Below, piece after piece: positions 12,933 to 25,100 of a DNA stretch of 64,000 bases; within the stretch, counting starts at the first letter, position 1; each line of letters starts with the position of its first letter. The DNA lies in NCBI RefSeq assembly GCF_000003815.2, contig NC_049993.1:16328897-16392896 (forward strand). The letters are read 5' to 3'. Under the pieces are notes generated by a model. The model worked only from the letters and a program-made list of their open reading frames with translations, did not search any database and was not told where the DNA came from. Origin of the DNA: Branchiostoma floridae. Its lineage: Eukaryota; Chordata; Leptocardii; Amphioxiformes; Branchiostomatidae. The translations under genes and the position numbers were made by a program.

Positions 12933-14041
12933 CCGTATATTCTCGATTAAAGTACGCACTTTTTAAACTTTTCAAAATTCAAAAAGTGTCCCAAGTCATT
13001 GCCAAAGTCGGGGTGCGTACTTTATTTGAGGTTGGCTTCCGGACAAAATGGGAAAAGGAGCCGAAATCCGCGTAACACACAGCACACATGGCCCGTAAAG
13101 GCACCATTCTTGCCTGAAAACAACAACTGAAAACAACAGGAACAACTGCAGGAACCAGCTCGATTTACAATGCCACATGGCACTGGATCCCTGCCGAAAA
13201 TGACCATGTCATTTTTAAGCCATGGAGACATCGATTTTGGATGATAATAGGCGTATAAAATGGATTGTTTACGTGCGCGCGTGACGGTGGATCTCTATTC
13301 CAAGATGGCGCTGGGGTTATTGGGGTCATTGGGACAGACTACTATTGTATGGGTAGAACTTTTCTGAGGGGTGATTATTTCTTCCTTAAACCGTCGAATT
13401 TTTTTTGTTATTGTCGTTTGAATAAAGGTGATAAACGTTGACAATAAGTTGATTGTACGTTTATCAATTTGAAAACTATAAGGCATTTGTGTTTTTTGTC
13501 AACAAACAGCATGGTTACCCATGCTACGAATGGAACATCACATGCAGCAGTCGACGTCTCCAGAAGCATTTCGGCGGCAATTTCTTCACAAAAGACGGTC
13601 GGAAAGCACAAAACATCGTTTTCTTTGAAGTGGATCAAGACCAAGACCAGTTTTGGGAAAGATGGAAAACTATTCAGGATGTTTTCATGTTCAAATGAAC
13701 TGTAAATCAGGCGCTGCAGTGCCAAATTTGAGAACTTTGTTTGACATGCCATAGCCGATTTACAAGTTTGCAGAGACGGATTTGCCGGCGGAGAAAACAT
13801 AGCGTTTTCATAAATTCAGAAGTCCTTGATTTAGGCAAAATTACCATCAGAAAAGAGATTAAACACTATGAATTTAGAATTTGTCTAGTGCAAAAGTTGT
13901 TCAAGATCACTGGAGAAGGGGTGCGTACTTTATTCAGGTTTTTCCATTTTACGTTTCATTGAGGTAAATTTGTCTGAGTCTTGCCCTAAATCGGGGGTGC
14001 GTACTTTAATTGGGGTGCGTACTTAAATCGAGAATATACGG
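12933..14041. mobile_element. pogo/mariner-like DNA transposon relic, TA-flanked
   Basis: The ends are inverted repeats: CCGTATATTCTCGATTAAAG on the left, with the matching GAGAATATACGG end on the right (about 27 bp, one mismatch). TA flanks both sides (12931-12932 and 14042-14043), the duplication expected of Tc1/mariner/pogo elements. A GTGCGTACTT motif recurs inside near both ends (about 13014, 13921, 13996, 14014). No recognisable transposase is encoded, so the 1.1-kb copy looks non-autonomous. Confidence 0.85.
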
Positions 14042-15109
14042 TAGCCTAGTATGCTTTCCAAAGGATTAAAGCACAATCCAGTGATAGTTGCTATGGGTAT
14101 TTCAAGGCCCGAAGCCAAAAAGTTTCAGGCTGATGTTGAAACAGACAAAAGTTCAAGCCTGGAATGTTATTTGTATAAAAAAATCGATCTGGCCGATAAC
14201 CTCTTTATTAGTTATAGTTCAGTGTTTATTTGCTCATACAATACTCAACCCAGGCAACGCATAATTGTAGGCATTTTGTGGTGGTAGATTATACACTGGC
14301 GTACAATCACATGCTAGGGTAGCCAGGGCTGTATTAATGTTATTCCTTGGGTCTGGAAAAATCATAACTTTTGACGGTCTGTATCTCTTTTATTATTATT
14401 GTATTATCATTATAATATTATCATTTTGCATCAGAACCACGAAAACATGTTAACAATTTTATGAATATGCTTCCAATTTTCATCCCAAATGTGTTGAAAC
14501 TAGCTCATGACAGCACGGCTGTTTCACAATTGAGTGTACCCATTTATTTTCCCACATGTTACCAGATGATAGGAAAGTCTACATAAGATAATACTGTTCT
14601 AGACTGTTATTTCCCAAAAGCTGGTGTAACAAGGAACACAACAAAAAAAGAAATAGAAAAATCCATCAATATTTGGCAAAACTATCGTTAAAAATGTTGC
14701 CTAAAAATGTCCCAATTTTAGTGTTACCAGGGGTCATTCAGTTTTTTCACATTCTAACCATTGCAGCTGACATCACAAAGTTGGCTGCTACCTTAAAATT
14801 CTTTATTTTGTACATGCAGTCACATGTAAACTTGAGATTTATTAAAATTTTTTGAAGATATTGCAAATTTCTTTTGCCAGCAGGGTTATTTTGTATTTTC
14901 ACTCACATGTTACCAATTTTAATGTAATATTTACATATAGATTTAAAAGTCTGTAGCATTGTTTTAATGTACTGTAATAAGTGTTTATTTGACATGTAGA
15001 GTTTTGATATGATGTATGTGAGAGAACAAAAGTAGAATGAGATCATTCCTACTTCGATCTGACTCACAGCGAAGGATCAAAGTATCAGCTGTCATTTTCC
15101 GAAAAATTC

Positions 15110-16461
15110 TGTCCCGTCCGTACCCCCCCTCAGTTTCTATACTAGGCTAATATTACAAGCTTTTAATTGTGATGGTTTACAAGTCTCTTTGACTAGACAC
15201 CAAACCACTATATAAACCATATCTTTGATAAAGACCTTGCCTGATACAGCACCGTATAACTTCAAATGTCCCGTCCGTACCCCTGTCCCGTCCGTACCCC
15301 CCACCTGTCCCGTCCGTACCCCCACTTTTAGTTTTAAGCAAAATACTGGGGAAAATGACACTCCAATTGCTGAAATAACACATAATAAATACTAAATAGA
15401 TACAAACAATTAATCTCCTCACTAAAAAAGTAGTTTTTAATGAATTTGCCAGCATTTTCTTTATCAGGTATTTCATTAATGCCCATAAACTGCCTGGGAT
15501 TGGTATGAGATGAAATCTGAAGTTAACATTCCATTTTGCCCAGTTCATGTGCTCTCCTCTAGCCCAGCTCACTCTCCCAGATAATCAAAATGATGGTGAT
15601 GACCCATTCTCCTCACCTCCCAGTGCATTTAGTGTACATGAAAAGGACAGACCAGGCACTACCTGGGACACCATGGCAAAAGGCAAAGGGTCTGGAGAGA
15701 CCTGTCAAGTGTCCTACTCAAAATAAAATCCTTGAGAAGAAAGGGGCACTACGTACTTGCTGTGACAAAAGAGAGCAGAAGAAATCTGCAAATAGGCCAA
15801 GAACTTGCAGATTCCCTGAGAGAACAGATACATCCCATCAATTTTACTAGTTGAACATGGCCATCAAAGAAACTATGCTAATGACATTCTCAGATCATTC
15901 TAGATCAGATCAGATCCAATAATAATGTCTATCTCCTTTTTTTTTCTTAGTTTAGACAGTATTGCAGTATTTGTAGATGCCTTATCTAACTTGTTTTTAG
16001 TGAACAAATGTGTTCCAAAAGGTTTGGACAAGTACCTGCAGTATCAGTCTTTTTTGCCTGTTGTCTGCTTGTGTCCCGTCCGTACCCCCACATATTATCA
16101 TATTCATAAAATCATCAAGTCCCTTGTTGTGTTGCCAATGTATAAAACCTAGAATCTTATGTAGGAGTATATAAAGAATGAAATTTTACTAAAGTTTAGC
16201 TATTAAAGTGCTTCAACTTAAAAATTTTGTATTTGACCTTTCCTTCCACATGAAATGACAGCAGGGTGTTATTATCGCCTTACAATAAATGACCAGAAAA
16301 TGACACAACAAGGTGCTACTGCCAATCAAAGTTAGTTTTTCTGGTCTTGTGGATACTAGTGATGGAAGATAACATGGAATTGTGTTTATCTTTAGTTCTT
16401 CAAGTGGCTGTACTGTATGTACCTTTACATACAGTCTTACAGTTGTCCCGTCCGTACCCCC
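15110..16461. repeat. six copies of TGTCCCGTCCGTACCCC in 1.35 kb
   Basis: The 17-base motif occurs at about 15110, 15267, 15284, 15306, 16072 and 16444, all on the + strand; the second to fourth are clustered. The sequence between copies is unrelated AT-rich DNA. It resembles repeated protein-binding or subterminal transposon sites, but no element ends were identified. Confidence 0.8.
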
Positions 16462-19400
16462 TCAGTGCCCCATTAAAGAAAGACCTATATCATAGTCACC
16501 GAGAGGTGTTGTGCAAAGATCTTTTAGAATATTAAGCCACAAGTATGTACCTCTGAACTGCCAATATCAATTTTGACATATATTAAAGTTGATTTTTCAA
16601 CCTCAGTGACCCCTGTTTGGTACACTCAATTGTGAAATAGCCGAGCAGCAAATGTTACCCATTACATGTCAAACAACTGCTCTGAGTTCTCTGACTGGCA
16701 TAATCTATAATCATGAGAAAAATGTTATCAGTTCTCTTTTTGAGAGGTAGCCAATAGGGCCATACTCTCCTATCTTCGTCTACTTTCTCACGCAGCAAAG
16801 TCCACTGTTGCTATGTTTCTGTCCCCCAACAAAAGAGAGAACACAGCGGAAAAACAAACAAATCTGACAATGAGAAAAGAAAAAACAGGTGACAAGACTT
16901 ATCTGAGCCAATATGATTGACAGGCCTGCAGGCAAGATGTCAGAGATCTGTGTATATTATGGTCTGTTGATATGGCTTCCCCCCAAATATGTCAACAGTC
17001 TTTACATGTCAAAATGACTGGGTCAATTTGGGAGCATTAGTCATGGATTAAAGATATCATCTCTGTGGTCTGATTATTTTATGTTTTAGGAAATGATTGA
17101 AGATATGAGCTGCAATGTTTTGATCATTATGACTGTAGATGATGATAATGAACTAAGAATTTAAAATTTTGCAGATGACAAAACATTTTGTTGCCATCTT
17201 TGTGGATAAGGCAACATTCATGGGGTGTTTCTAGTTGTATCAACTAGTGGCATCTCTAGACCTCTGGAATTCTGGGGGCACCTTCTGAAAATAAACAAAT
17301 TATGGTCCAACTGTACCACTGAGTAACACTATCCCGCCAACCAGTGCCCATGCCCAGCCTGGAAGAAATTCTTGCGGTTTTGGAGAAATGTTTCCCCTTC
17401 AGAAAGGTCCCAGAGATACATAGATTGTATCAGAGTACCAAGCGCTTCCATATGGGCCTCCCTTTTTCAACTCCCTCTTTCTCTGCAACTCTCAGTAGTC
17501 ACAACAGCCTTGTAACATCAGTCTCGTATTCCCCACTAGCGACCTAGAAAACACAAACACTGAACCGCAAGTTTTCTACCATGTCCTGCTCTGTATATGA
17601 CTGGTTTACACAGGCGAATCTGATTGAAGCAAGAGGGAACTGCATGCCTTCTTAAACAAGTCATAATCAGCCGCTTCAGTTTTACGAAATGAGCAATTGG
17701 ACTGTTCTAGTACATGATCGTAAAAGTTGGGTAGTTGAAGTTATTGATATTATGATCACAATGTGTCAGGGTTTTTATGATTTTCTCCAAAAATTTTTCG
17801 TCATTAGTAATAAACCACACCCCCATGCAGACCCCCAAACAGGTGAATTGTCCACCTGGCACGTCAGGGTACATTTCAATCAAACCATGATTTCCCCTGA
17901 CATTAGGGCTATGCTGGGAGAGACAGAAAGGTTAGGAACTATGTGGAGTCATTTTAGTCTTGGTGACAATGATAGCTGAGCGTGGGAACGTGAAACAAAG
18001 CATTCGTGAAAACGTTCCCAACTGGGCAGTCAAGTTGTAAAAGTCAGATGGTATCTCATCGCAAGCAGGTTTTTCATTAACACAAGGTTATACTATTATG
18101 GTAAGGTCTTCAACTTGAAAGCGATGAAATAATGACTCTTGTAAACTGTCATATTTGTCTCATTCTTCTGTAATTACTGCAGAATTTTAATCAGAAGAGG
18201 GCAGACGTGAGTACTTGTGAAGTTGTTGAGGGATGGCCTTATTTTGAGCAGGTCAAGTGTAATGTGCCCCTCATAAATCTAAACACAGTTATTGTTATAG
18301 CTGAGGAGTGTTTACACTAGTCTCATGATGTGATGGGGAAAATGTTGCAGCTGCCCTATCCCATCATGCACCTGTCACTAGGGGATGATGGGTACATGCA
18401 AGTGTTTACATTGCTGGGTCTTGTTTGGGAGTTTGAACTATTTTGGTTCTGATTAAAGTTTTTCGGCCTCTTTTGAAGAAAGGCTGATGAGGATAGGCAA
18501 TCAACAGAATATCTGTAGCCATTAGTTGAACAATTCAATTAAACATGTTAATTAGACAAACCAAGCACCCTAGTCTATCTTATGCCTTCTTCTGTGACAT
18601 GTAGGGTCATGTATTTGATTACAACAAGTTATACCCCACTGGAGTGAAAGCGAGGAAAGTTTTAAAGTTTAATCTTGGGTTGATAACACTGAAACTTGGA
18701 GTCATGTCTGTTTCTTGTTATGTTGGACATGTGTATTTGTCAAATTATTATGACAAAAAATATCATCGGCCGCTCCCACAAGATTAAATCCAGAGAAAAC
18801 ATAGTCTTTTATAGACCTCACATTTTACTCTTACTGGCTAAACTCTTTGAATGAGAACCAGAAGAGGGTTTGGCACCAGGTTATTAATTCTAATATCAAC
18901 CATGTGTGCTGTGGACAGGTGAGTTATATCTGTCCAGATGGCAATGATAAGGTTCAGATATGGCACACCAGTCCACGGGGATAGGCTGGAAGTAATAGAG
19001 TCTACAGTTTAAAATAGGACCTGGGTGGCTATTCCTGCAAGTCTCGGGTTTTGAGTAGAGCCAGGTCTTCGGGTTTAACAGAAGGATTAAACACTTGTGC
19101 CCAAGATCTCTGGATATGCGCTGACTTGAATACACTGTAACATCAACTTCCACCAGGTGCCATAATACTGCCTACCTACCTAGTCCACAATACCACCACA
19201 TGAGAAAAATACATAAATTTATAAGGATGTACCGATGCAGCATCAGTAATCTTGAGGTATACACACTTCAGATGTTTAGGTGTTTAAGACAATCTTGAGA
19301 GATTTTTTTTTAATTATGTGGCAGTATTATGGCACTTAGGAATTATGAGAGTTGATGTTATTTATATTCTTGTCAACCTTTTTTGTTGTATACTGAGAAA

Positions 19401-20455
19401 ATACAGAATGTGAAATGTGTTATATATATATATCATGACTTTTACGGTAACTTCATATTCAAAGGCACATCTCAAATCTCGTAAAGGCTTACCTTTCTCT
19501 GATACAATCATCATTCAAAAAGACAGGTACATCTGTAAGGGACAAAATAACTGGAAGCTAACACAAGTGTGTCTTCCCTAACGCAGTCATCACTCAACAG
19601 GACAGATAAACCTCCAAGCAAGGAAGCAACACAGAATGTTACTTGTCACGGGATGGAAAATCAGCCAGATCATGATTGACAACCCCCCAAAAGCCCTCTT
19701 CATTTTCGTGAACACCAAACCTTGTTAAAATTCACCCTGGTGGCGTGTTTTCTCCTTAATGGAAGCAAAACCGATGGCCGTACTGAGAAAAATCGACAAG
19801 GAAGGCCAAATAAAATCACCGCCTCTGAAAGGTTTGAAAAGCTCCCGATAATCTGGACATAATCTGGACAAATGTGGGTTTTAGGGTCCTGCAGGAATTG
19901 GGGAGAATCTGATTATAAGCTAGGGGAGTATCTCACAATCTGTTCGTATTCACCAGAGGGTTCGTGTAATGGCAATGGTACCATTTGCTGTGTAGAGACT
20001 GCATTACTTGACTTGCAAATAAGATCGGCAAGTAGAGACTGTCAAAATGGTCCTCACTTTCGAATCATCAAGGTAGACTTGTGAGGTACAAGGTGCAATT
20101 AAATATTTTATTTCCATATTTTTAGCTTATTGCAAAGAACAAGCTGTATGGCATCTTAGCACAAGGGAAAATGAACAAATTTGATGTTGAAAACGAAAAT
20201 GGTTTGTCAGAAATTAGGGGAAAATGTGATCATAGAGAAAACATCTTCTGCAGAGAAAGACTCCTTGAGAAGCTGAACCTGTAAGGCATTAGTGGTTAGA
20301 CCTCTGTATGGATCTTAATTGGACAAAATTTACAGGAAATAAAGTAAGTCTTGACCCCTGATAAAACAGCTGTTGGTCCAAATCTCTCTTAACTGGATCA
20401 TTCCACCGGGGACAACTTTTGTCAGGGGTGTAATAAAGTTTCATTTTAAGAAATA

Positions 20456-20555
20456 NNNNNNNNNNNNNNNNNNNNNNNNNNNNNNNNNNNNNNNNNNNNN
20501 NNNNNNNNNNNNNNNNNNNNNNNNNNNNNNNNNNNNNNNNNNNNNNNNNNNNNNN
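20456..20555. other. assembly gap (100 N)
   Basis: Exactly 100 N, a common placeholder length, so the true gap size may differ. Confidence 1.
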
Positions 20556-21999
20556 CTGTGTCACCAGAGAGGCAAGTTTTGATGGAACAAGCTTAAAACA
20601 TTAAGAAAGGTGTCGAGTTCCCCTTCCTTTGGTGTCCTGTTAGGTCTGGAAAAGTTGTCCTGTCCTTTTGGGGGAACAGTGGGGAAGGATTTGGGTTTTT
20701 GAAGCAGTGATTTGAGTACCTAGGGGGCCTTGGCCTGCATTGTTGATGGTTCAATTTTCTGATGGTTTCCACCTTTCCCACACTGGCGGAGTCTGGAAAT
20801 AGGAGATGTGTAGGAAAGGGATCAGGAGTTGTGGGTTCCAGGCCCATTTTTCTCCTAAAGGGTGCTTGGGTTTATTGTGACTTTGACTGGAATAGATGTA
20901 TCCCATAGCCTTGCTCACCTCAGTCAAAACTTAGAAATGTTAAAGAAAATGAAGAGATACAAAAATCTGACTGACATGTATCCGCCTCTACCTTTGGTTG
21001 AATTGCTGATTTCGTCAAGGCATTAAACTGCCCCAAACATTAAAGAACATGGCGGAATATACGCTCTCTCTCACCCAAATAAACCACAACACAGAAAGCC
21101 GGACTCTTTTGTGATGCCCTCCGTGACAGAAACCAGGAACAGTTCGTACATTGTAAATAGTGGAAGAAGGCAGCGCTTTCATGTTGATAATTGTTTGTAC
21201 CCACCAAAGTTATCAGTTTATGGCAAGTGACACTGCGCAGGCATAAACCTCATAATTACAGGGATTACGGGGAGAGCAAGAATAGCCAGGCCTCGCATTG
21301 GTACACAGAAATCTGACACGTCAAGCTAACATCAGGGAAAACTTGTGCCGGCCGCTGGTTGCCGAACAAGAGATTGCAAAGATTGATAAAACTCTGTTCG
21401 AAAACTTAACTTGCCTATGAATTGCCATTGAAGTAGCAATTGTTATTCGCTTGGTAGGATGTTAATTGTTATGGAGGGGAAGAAAACTTTCCAGAACAAG
21501 ATTTTGACATGATAGTGACTATTTCAGAACAGGTGTACATAAATGTACATCCCTGTGATAAGGGCCCAAATTGGAGCTCTAGGCAAGAGAAGCTGATACC
21601 ATCCACTGAGTGGTTCAGGGTTCCTTTTAAGGAAATAAGGGTGGATGTGTCAGAGATTGGGCCGTGCTAACAAAATAAATTGTTTCTTAGAGCTTTGAGT
21701 ACCAAATAGGCTTGGTGAAACACCTGATTTTTTAAATGTGATAATGAATTTGTTTTAGCGCAGCATAGTTCATTGTATTGTGTCTATGTCTAGCCATTTA
21801 TAATACGTTGTCACTGACTACATGTGGTTGGTTAGCAGACATCTTCTGTTTGTTGTACAATTCATGATTGTGTTTCTACAATCGTGTTTTTCAAAATACA
21901 AGCTGCTGCCTAGTTTTACTCTCATCACTCACAAAAAAGTGACATGTATCATCTGAATGATCCTTACTGACTGTTTTCGTTTGTTGCTGTGTTTTACAG

Positions 22000-22182
22000 A
22001 GGACAGACTGCCGCCCGGGTTCCCGGTCATCACGCGCGACCCCCAGCTGAAGGTCGTGGAGAAGGGTCGCATGGCGACGCTGCTGTGCAGTGCGAGCGGA
22101 AACCCCGACCCTGAAATCACCTGGTTCAAGGACATGAGCCCAGTGGACATGACCGACCCACGTATTCGCCTTATTGACTCAG
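22000..22182 (+). CDS. PTPRF-like: exon: first half of Ig2
   Basis: Phase 1 in, phase 1 out, acceptor gttttacag. It encodes the linker [10 protein letters not shown], the strand [15 protein letters not shown] with the first Ig cysteine, and [11 protein letters not shown] with the Ig tryptophan, all diagnostic of LAR-family Ig2. The donor region is duplicated just downstream (see 22147-22230). Confidence 0.95.
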
Positions 22183-25100
22183 GTAAGCACATGACCGACC
22201 CACGTATTCGCCTTATTGACTCAGGTAAGCATGACAACGAGAAGAACAAATTTTGTAAACGTAGTTTTTGTAGTCGACTTTTCTATTTCTTTGCTTCAGG
22301 TCCTTCAATATTTTTTGGGAACAAAATTTTCTGGCCAAGTTTTGAAGAATTATTGAACACAGTTAAGGCAAAAATAAACACAAATTTAACCAGGTACAAG
22401 TACACTTTTCACAACCAGTTTTCTTTGGCTGAAGCTAGATTAAAATGTTTACTACTCCTTACAGTAGTCGTTGCTAATCGTTTCATTGCTTCTTTGCTTG
22501 ATATTTAAAGCTGCTGTTAGTTGTAGAAGCAGCTATGATTGTCCGTTATTTTTCAGGTACTACCAGGAAACTTAACGCTCTAACCATTTTCCCTCCCTTT
22601 GTGTTTAGGAGAGCGACGCAGCTTTACGTAGTTGTCGTTGATAAACACTGTCGTATCTGTTGTATTTGTGGCAAATTGTACACGTTCGTGTCTGCCGCTG
22701 AGTCGTGTGGTGTTCGTGAGCGTTCTTATCGTCGCGTACTGCCGCCTTGTCCGACCGTGCATGCTACTAATTGTGGACTTTTAATTACTACTTAACGAGT
22801 TGAGTTGTTGACACAATACCCATACTTCTCCTGACAGACTAACATACAAATTGACATGCTATGATTTTTATAGCTCGTTGTTCAAATTGTGTTGATTTTG
22901 AAAAAAAGAATAGGCCCACTCACAGCCTAATAGACTTGCACACAAACGATCAACCCACAAGTTCTCATCTCTGCCTCCTCAACCAGGCAATAGTTGACTG
23001 TTAGGAGAATTATGGTTCTGATCACAGACTGATAACACTTGTTTCACGTGTTCTGTTTCTGACATCTCGCTAATGGAAACTTTCGTCATACGTCGAACGA
23101 AAAGGGTACTTGGTACAAAATCCGTATTCACGATGGAGCTCAGACGGAAACCAACTGCCGGACGGTAAATTCTTATGATAAGTCCATAAATATAGCTTCT
23201 CCATAAGCCCGCAACGTGGCTGCAAGACTACAACTAACTCCGACACTAACCAATCACTTTTTTCTTCTTCCTGTTCCGTATTTCGGAGCATCTGGCTGTT
23301 GTTCCAAAACCTCCACCATCTGTAGAGTAATTACTTCTCGTATGTGCCTGCGGTGTGTGGTAGCATCTCCTCATCAGAACGACATATGAATTCACTCACT
23401 GTCCTCCTGCCAACTCATACACATGTACATGTCATCCTCCCAGTGTGTTGGTTGGTTGGCTTCTACCGGCATGCCTGTCTTGCGATGTGATCGTCCTTTT
23501 TTCTGGTCCGATAGATCAGCGTTTGGTATGTGGCGAGGGTGGCAAAGGGATTGCTTTTTCTGTTTTCCAAAATTTTGTATTGGATTGTCAAAATCATTTT
23601 GGTACTACCATACATGCTAATAAAAAAAGGTAAAGAAAATGAGGTAAAACTATCAAGCTTTGAGGAAAATTCACTACAAAGGTTGTCAAAAGTGCAGTCC
23701 ATCAGTTGATTAAAAAAAAAAAGAAGGAAGGGCAAAACAAATGATAAAAAAGGTAGGAAAAGACGATTGGCATATTTCTGTACTGAGGGTACGTGACAGA
23801 AAAAATGATCAAAAATTGTAAGAAGCAAGAAAAAAAGGAAACCTCCTTTTCCACCCTCTGATTGTTGGCGGAAGTACTTCACCACTAACTCCACTAACCT
23901 CTTCATTGGCTCATGCTGGGTACAACTTGCATGGTGTGAACTGTGACCTGCGACCTCTCAACGCTGCATGAGCAGGGTGTTTTACTCGTAGAGGTTCCGT
24001 AATTCGGTCTCTCCGTATAAATAGAGCTTGAACAGAAGCCACCGAGTGCTCATTCATTCATTCATTCTCTCATTCGCATCCCCACCCTCCACATCGTCGT
24101 CATGGCGACCCTGTCAATCATCCGTCAATCATGTGATCTCGGGAGTGTGATCATGTGATCCCCATGTGATGATCATGTGATCTGGTGGTGGTGAATTCAT
24201 ATGGCATTGGTTTGAAATGTTCTAATCACGTTGTGTCATGTTTTTCTCTCCGCCCTCCACACGGCATTGTCTCCTCCTCCATACAGACATGGGGGAAAAG
24301 TTATATGGTAACGTCTCCAAGTCGTAGTTTCCACAGCGTCTTGTGTTGTGTATTTGTCAACTTCGTTTCGTGTTTGTGTGTATATCTGTATTGTTTGTAA
24401 ACATATTCTGTAATGTAAAACTGGGCACAAGGCTTCCTTGGAAGAACTTTTTGAATCAGAAAACAGAGTTTTCAAATGACCAAAGTTCTCAAATGCCTTG
24501 TATTGAGCCTATTGAAGTCAAACGTTTCTTGCTGCAAGGTGTTTGCTAAGTTTTGACTTTGCAGTTTTTCCATGAATAAAACCATGTTTGGGAGCAAATT
24601 TTTGAAATTGTTTTTGTTTGTTGGCCATTGATATCGTGCTGAAATCAGTGTTCTTTACAAGGGAGCCGTGTGTTTATGTGTGGAGTAAAATTTATTTGTT
24701 CCGTATGTCCACTTCTTTCCTTGTCAATTCTTGCGGCATTTTTTAATGTAAAGACTTGCACGGGTCAACGTTAGCGTCCCTGAACTTTACTCACTTGCAC
24801 CTTTCTCTGTCGTTTGCACCCTAACCACACAATGGCAGAAGACCTACACATCAGAGGTAAGGCGCACTCTGTCAATGGGTAAACAACCTCCAATCCCTAT
24901 ACAGTAGAGACCAGTTAATTGCACATCAGATAAATGCACACTTCTGTTAATTGCACAAAATCCCCAAATCCCATGGTGGTGCGGTCCAGCTTAATAACTT
25001 CGCTTTGTAGCACCATTCGGATAATTGCACGGAATGCACTGGCAAATAGGGTGTGCAATTAAGCGGTTTCTACTGTATGATATCTTCTCACTGAAAGTAG

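Larger units (their letters stand above)
1..21999. other. upstream sequence, probably intron between Ig1 and Ig2 exons
   Basis: No exon of the receptor or of another gene could be recognised here on either strand. The next exon begins in phase 1 within the protein, so this stretch is most simply intron, though short Ig1 exons could have been missed or lie in the N gaps. What can be seen is repeats: imperfect tandem copies near 709-990 and 9400-9832, degenerate repeats near 7850-8750, a TACCTCCAT hairpin element at 10091, a pogo-like element at 12933-14041, and a dispersed CCCGTCCGTACCCC motif at 15110-16461. Confidence 0.6.

Noticed and set aside
20593-20847. Minus-strand frame beginning MGLEPTTPDP, with a tRNA-like B-box hint (gtgggttcc)
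   Set aside because: Similar starts are typical of translated tRNA-derived repeats; no A box or cloverleaf could be drawn, so neither a gene nor a tRNA is claimed.
23463-23906. 147-codon frame on the minus strand
   Set aside because: Low-complexity Phe/Leu from an A-rich stretch of the + strand; not gene-like.
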